Source: Pseudomonadota bacterium (GTDB lineage Bacteria; Pseudomonadota; Gammaproteobacteria; Burkholderiales; SG8-39). From it: DNA of 7,268 nt. Below are positions 6,194 to 7,268 of the stretch, piece after piece. The translations under genes were made by a program, and so were the position numbers. The notes below the pieces were generated by a model. It worked only from the letters and a program-made list of their open reading frames with translations, was not told the DNA's origin and searched no databases. The DNA lies in NCBI GenBank assembly GCA_021825225.1, contig JAKAIH010000133.1, positions 1-7,268 of the forward strand, in the 5' to 3' direction. Positions within the stretch are counted from its first letter, which is position 1. Every line of letters starts with the position of its first letter.

Positions 6194-7268
6194 AAATGAC
6201 AAGTTCCATTTTTGTTCATGGCAGGCCACTCCTTGATTCGATACCCCATAGCCTTGTATCCGCGCTTGCGTTTCTCCCACATCCGTAGTAGTGCCGGGTG
6301 GCCCATGTCGACGAAATCGATGATCCGCACGTCAGTCTTGGTCGCATGCTCTCGATGCAGGCGCCCGGCGTATTGCTGCAAGGTCCCCTTCCACGAAACC
6401 GGCATCGCCAGAACCAGGGTGTCCAGAGGAGGATGGTCGAAGCCCTCCCCTACCAGCTTGCCGGTCGCGAGCAGGACGCGCGGAGCTTCCGGTGGTAGAG
6501 CCTCGAGTTGCCCAATAAGCGCCGCTCGCTGCTTTCGTGACATCCTGCCGTGCAGAACTAACGGTGGCGGAATCTTTCCGTCCAAAGCCACCGCGATGGC
6601 ATCGAGATGGTCGGTGCGTTCGGTCAGCACCAGCACCTTGCGGCCTTGGCTGAAGGCGTATTCGATTTCGCCGGAAATTGCGGTCGTGCGGGCCTGATCG
6701 TTGGCGAGGTGCCGGAACACATCCTGAATTCCGGCATCGGTCGGGAGGTCGATCCGTGCGTGTAACGAATACGGCACCGCCTCCAGGTCGTGCGGGGCAC
6801 CTGCAGGTTTCGCTGCCGTGTGCCGAATCGGGCCACATTGCATGAAGATGATCGGTTGCTGGCCGTCGCGGCGGAACGGCGTGGCGGTCAGGCCGAGCAC
6901 GTATTTCGCCTTGGTGCACTTCAGAATGGCGTCGAATGACACCGCGCCGACGTGGTGGCACTCGTCCACGATGACGTGACCGTAGTTCTCGACCAGCGAA
7001 TTCACTTCGCCCTGCCGTGACAAAGACTGCATCACCGCGATGTCGATCTTCCCTGTGGGCTTGGTTTTGCCGCCGCCAATTGTGCCGATCACGCCCTTGC
7101 CGATGCCGAGGAAGGCCTGCAGACGCTCCCGCCACTGTTTGAGCAGTTCGGTGCGATGCACAAGTACCAGGGCGTTTACGCCACGCTTGGCGATCATCGC
7201 TGCCGCCGCAACCGTCTTGCCGAAGGCGGTAGGCGCGCACAGCACACCAGCGTCATGGCTCAGCATTG
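6190..7268 (-). CDS. DEAD/DEAH-like SF2 helicase, C-terminal part; probable helicase half of a TOTE-type primase-helicase (5' truncated by window)
   Basis: The frame is open to the window edge, so the ATG at 7266 is probably an internal Met just before motif I. Counting from it, visible motifs are I APTAFGKT (11-18), II DECHH (101-105), III TATP (127-130), V GEGFDHP (273-279) and VI QYAGRLHRE (298-306). The C-terminus ends soon after GYRIKEW, so no nuclease domain follows the helicase. The motif set is of the Res/XPB-like type found in type III restriction subunits and in primase-helicases of TOTE conflict systems, where an archaeo-eukaryotic primase domain lies N-terminal. That part would be outside this window. 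It is coupled to the SNF2 gene by a 4-nt ATGA overlap, implying fixed stoichiometry. Helicase identity is certain; the TOTE label is inference from recall of similar neighbouring pairs. A stand-alone restriction-type R subunit is the main alternative. Confidence 0.9.
   Translation of the reverse strand, partial: MLSHDAGVLCAPTAFGKTVAAAAMIAKRGVNALVLVHRTELLKQWRERLQAFLGIGKGVIGTIGGGKTKPTGKIDIAVMQSLSRQGEVNSLVENYGHVIVDECHHVGAVSFDAILKCTKAKYVLGLTATPFRRDGQQPIIFMQCGPIRHTAAKPAGAPHDLEAVPYSLHARIDLPTDAGIQDVFRHLANDQARTTAISGEIEYAFSQGRKVLVLTERTDHLDAIAVALDGKIPPPLVLHGRMSRKQRAALIGQLEALPPEAPRVLLATGKLVGEGFDHPPLDTLVLAMPVSWKGTLQQYAGRLHREHATKTDVRIIDFVDMGHPALLRMWEKRKRGYKAMGYRIKEWPAMNKNGTCHL

Noticed and set aside
6194..6280. 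Extended start of the SNF2 gene at ATG 6280
   Set aside because: It would overlap the upstream helicase by some 90 nt; the ATGA overlap at 6190-6193 is the standard coupled start and the extra residues look unrelated to the family.

Overview
This GC-rich window is densely packed on both strands and looks like a chromosomal segment of a proteobacterium, probably a betaproteobacterium. That placement rests on the style of the proteins (bifunctional aldolase/SDR beside MtnA, a short L,D-transpeptidase beside TadA, HigBA) and is an inference; no rRNA or marker gene is present to settle it.

Left part (1-1660, plus strand): the C-terminal half of a bifunctional class II aldolase/short-chain dehydrogenase is followed after 4 nt by a complete mtnA (methylthioribose-1-phosphate isomerase). 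The pair suggests carbon salvage from methylthioadenosine or 5-deoxyadenosine. mtnA abuts the next gene with no spacer; their convergent stop codons form the palindrome TGATCA.

Middle part (1661-3273, minus strand; transcription order is right to left): higB toxin, higA antitoxin, tadA (essential tRNA adenosine deaminase) and a small YkuD-type L,D-transpeptidase lie head to tail with short gaps. A good sigma70-type promoter with three TAACG direct repeats in its spacer sits just before higB. It is placed so that the mRNA would start at or within a base or two of the GTG start codon, so higB may be leaderless.

Right part (3457-7268): a plus-strand remnant of an NHLM-type bacteriocin export protein (HlyD-like membrane fusion protein) keeps its RBS, membrane anchor and the start of its barrel domain, and then its similarity stops abruptly near 3726. 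That is exactly where the stop codon of a minus-strand helicase module lies. The module has two translationally coupled genes: an SF2 DEAD/DEAH-like helicase (5' end beyond the window) resembling the helicase half of TOTE-type primase-helicases, and an 822-residue SWIM-zinc-finger SNF2 helicase with an acidic linker and a conserved-looking C-terminal tail. I read this as a mobile defence/conflict module that interrupted an old bacteriocin export locus. The primase or nuclease half needed to confirm the TOTE assignment is outside the window.

No tRNA, rRNA, CRISPR array or recognisable transposase is visible. There is no gene-free stretch over 300 bases; the longest (3274-3456) holds the higBA promoter, a possible plus-strand -10 box and a hairpin/T-tract terminator.
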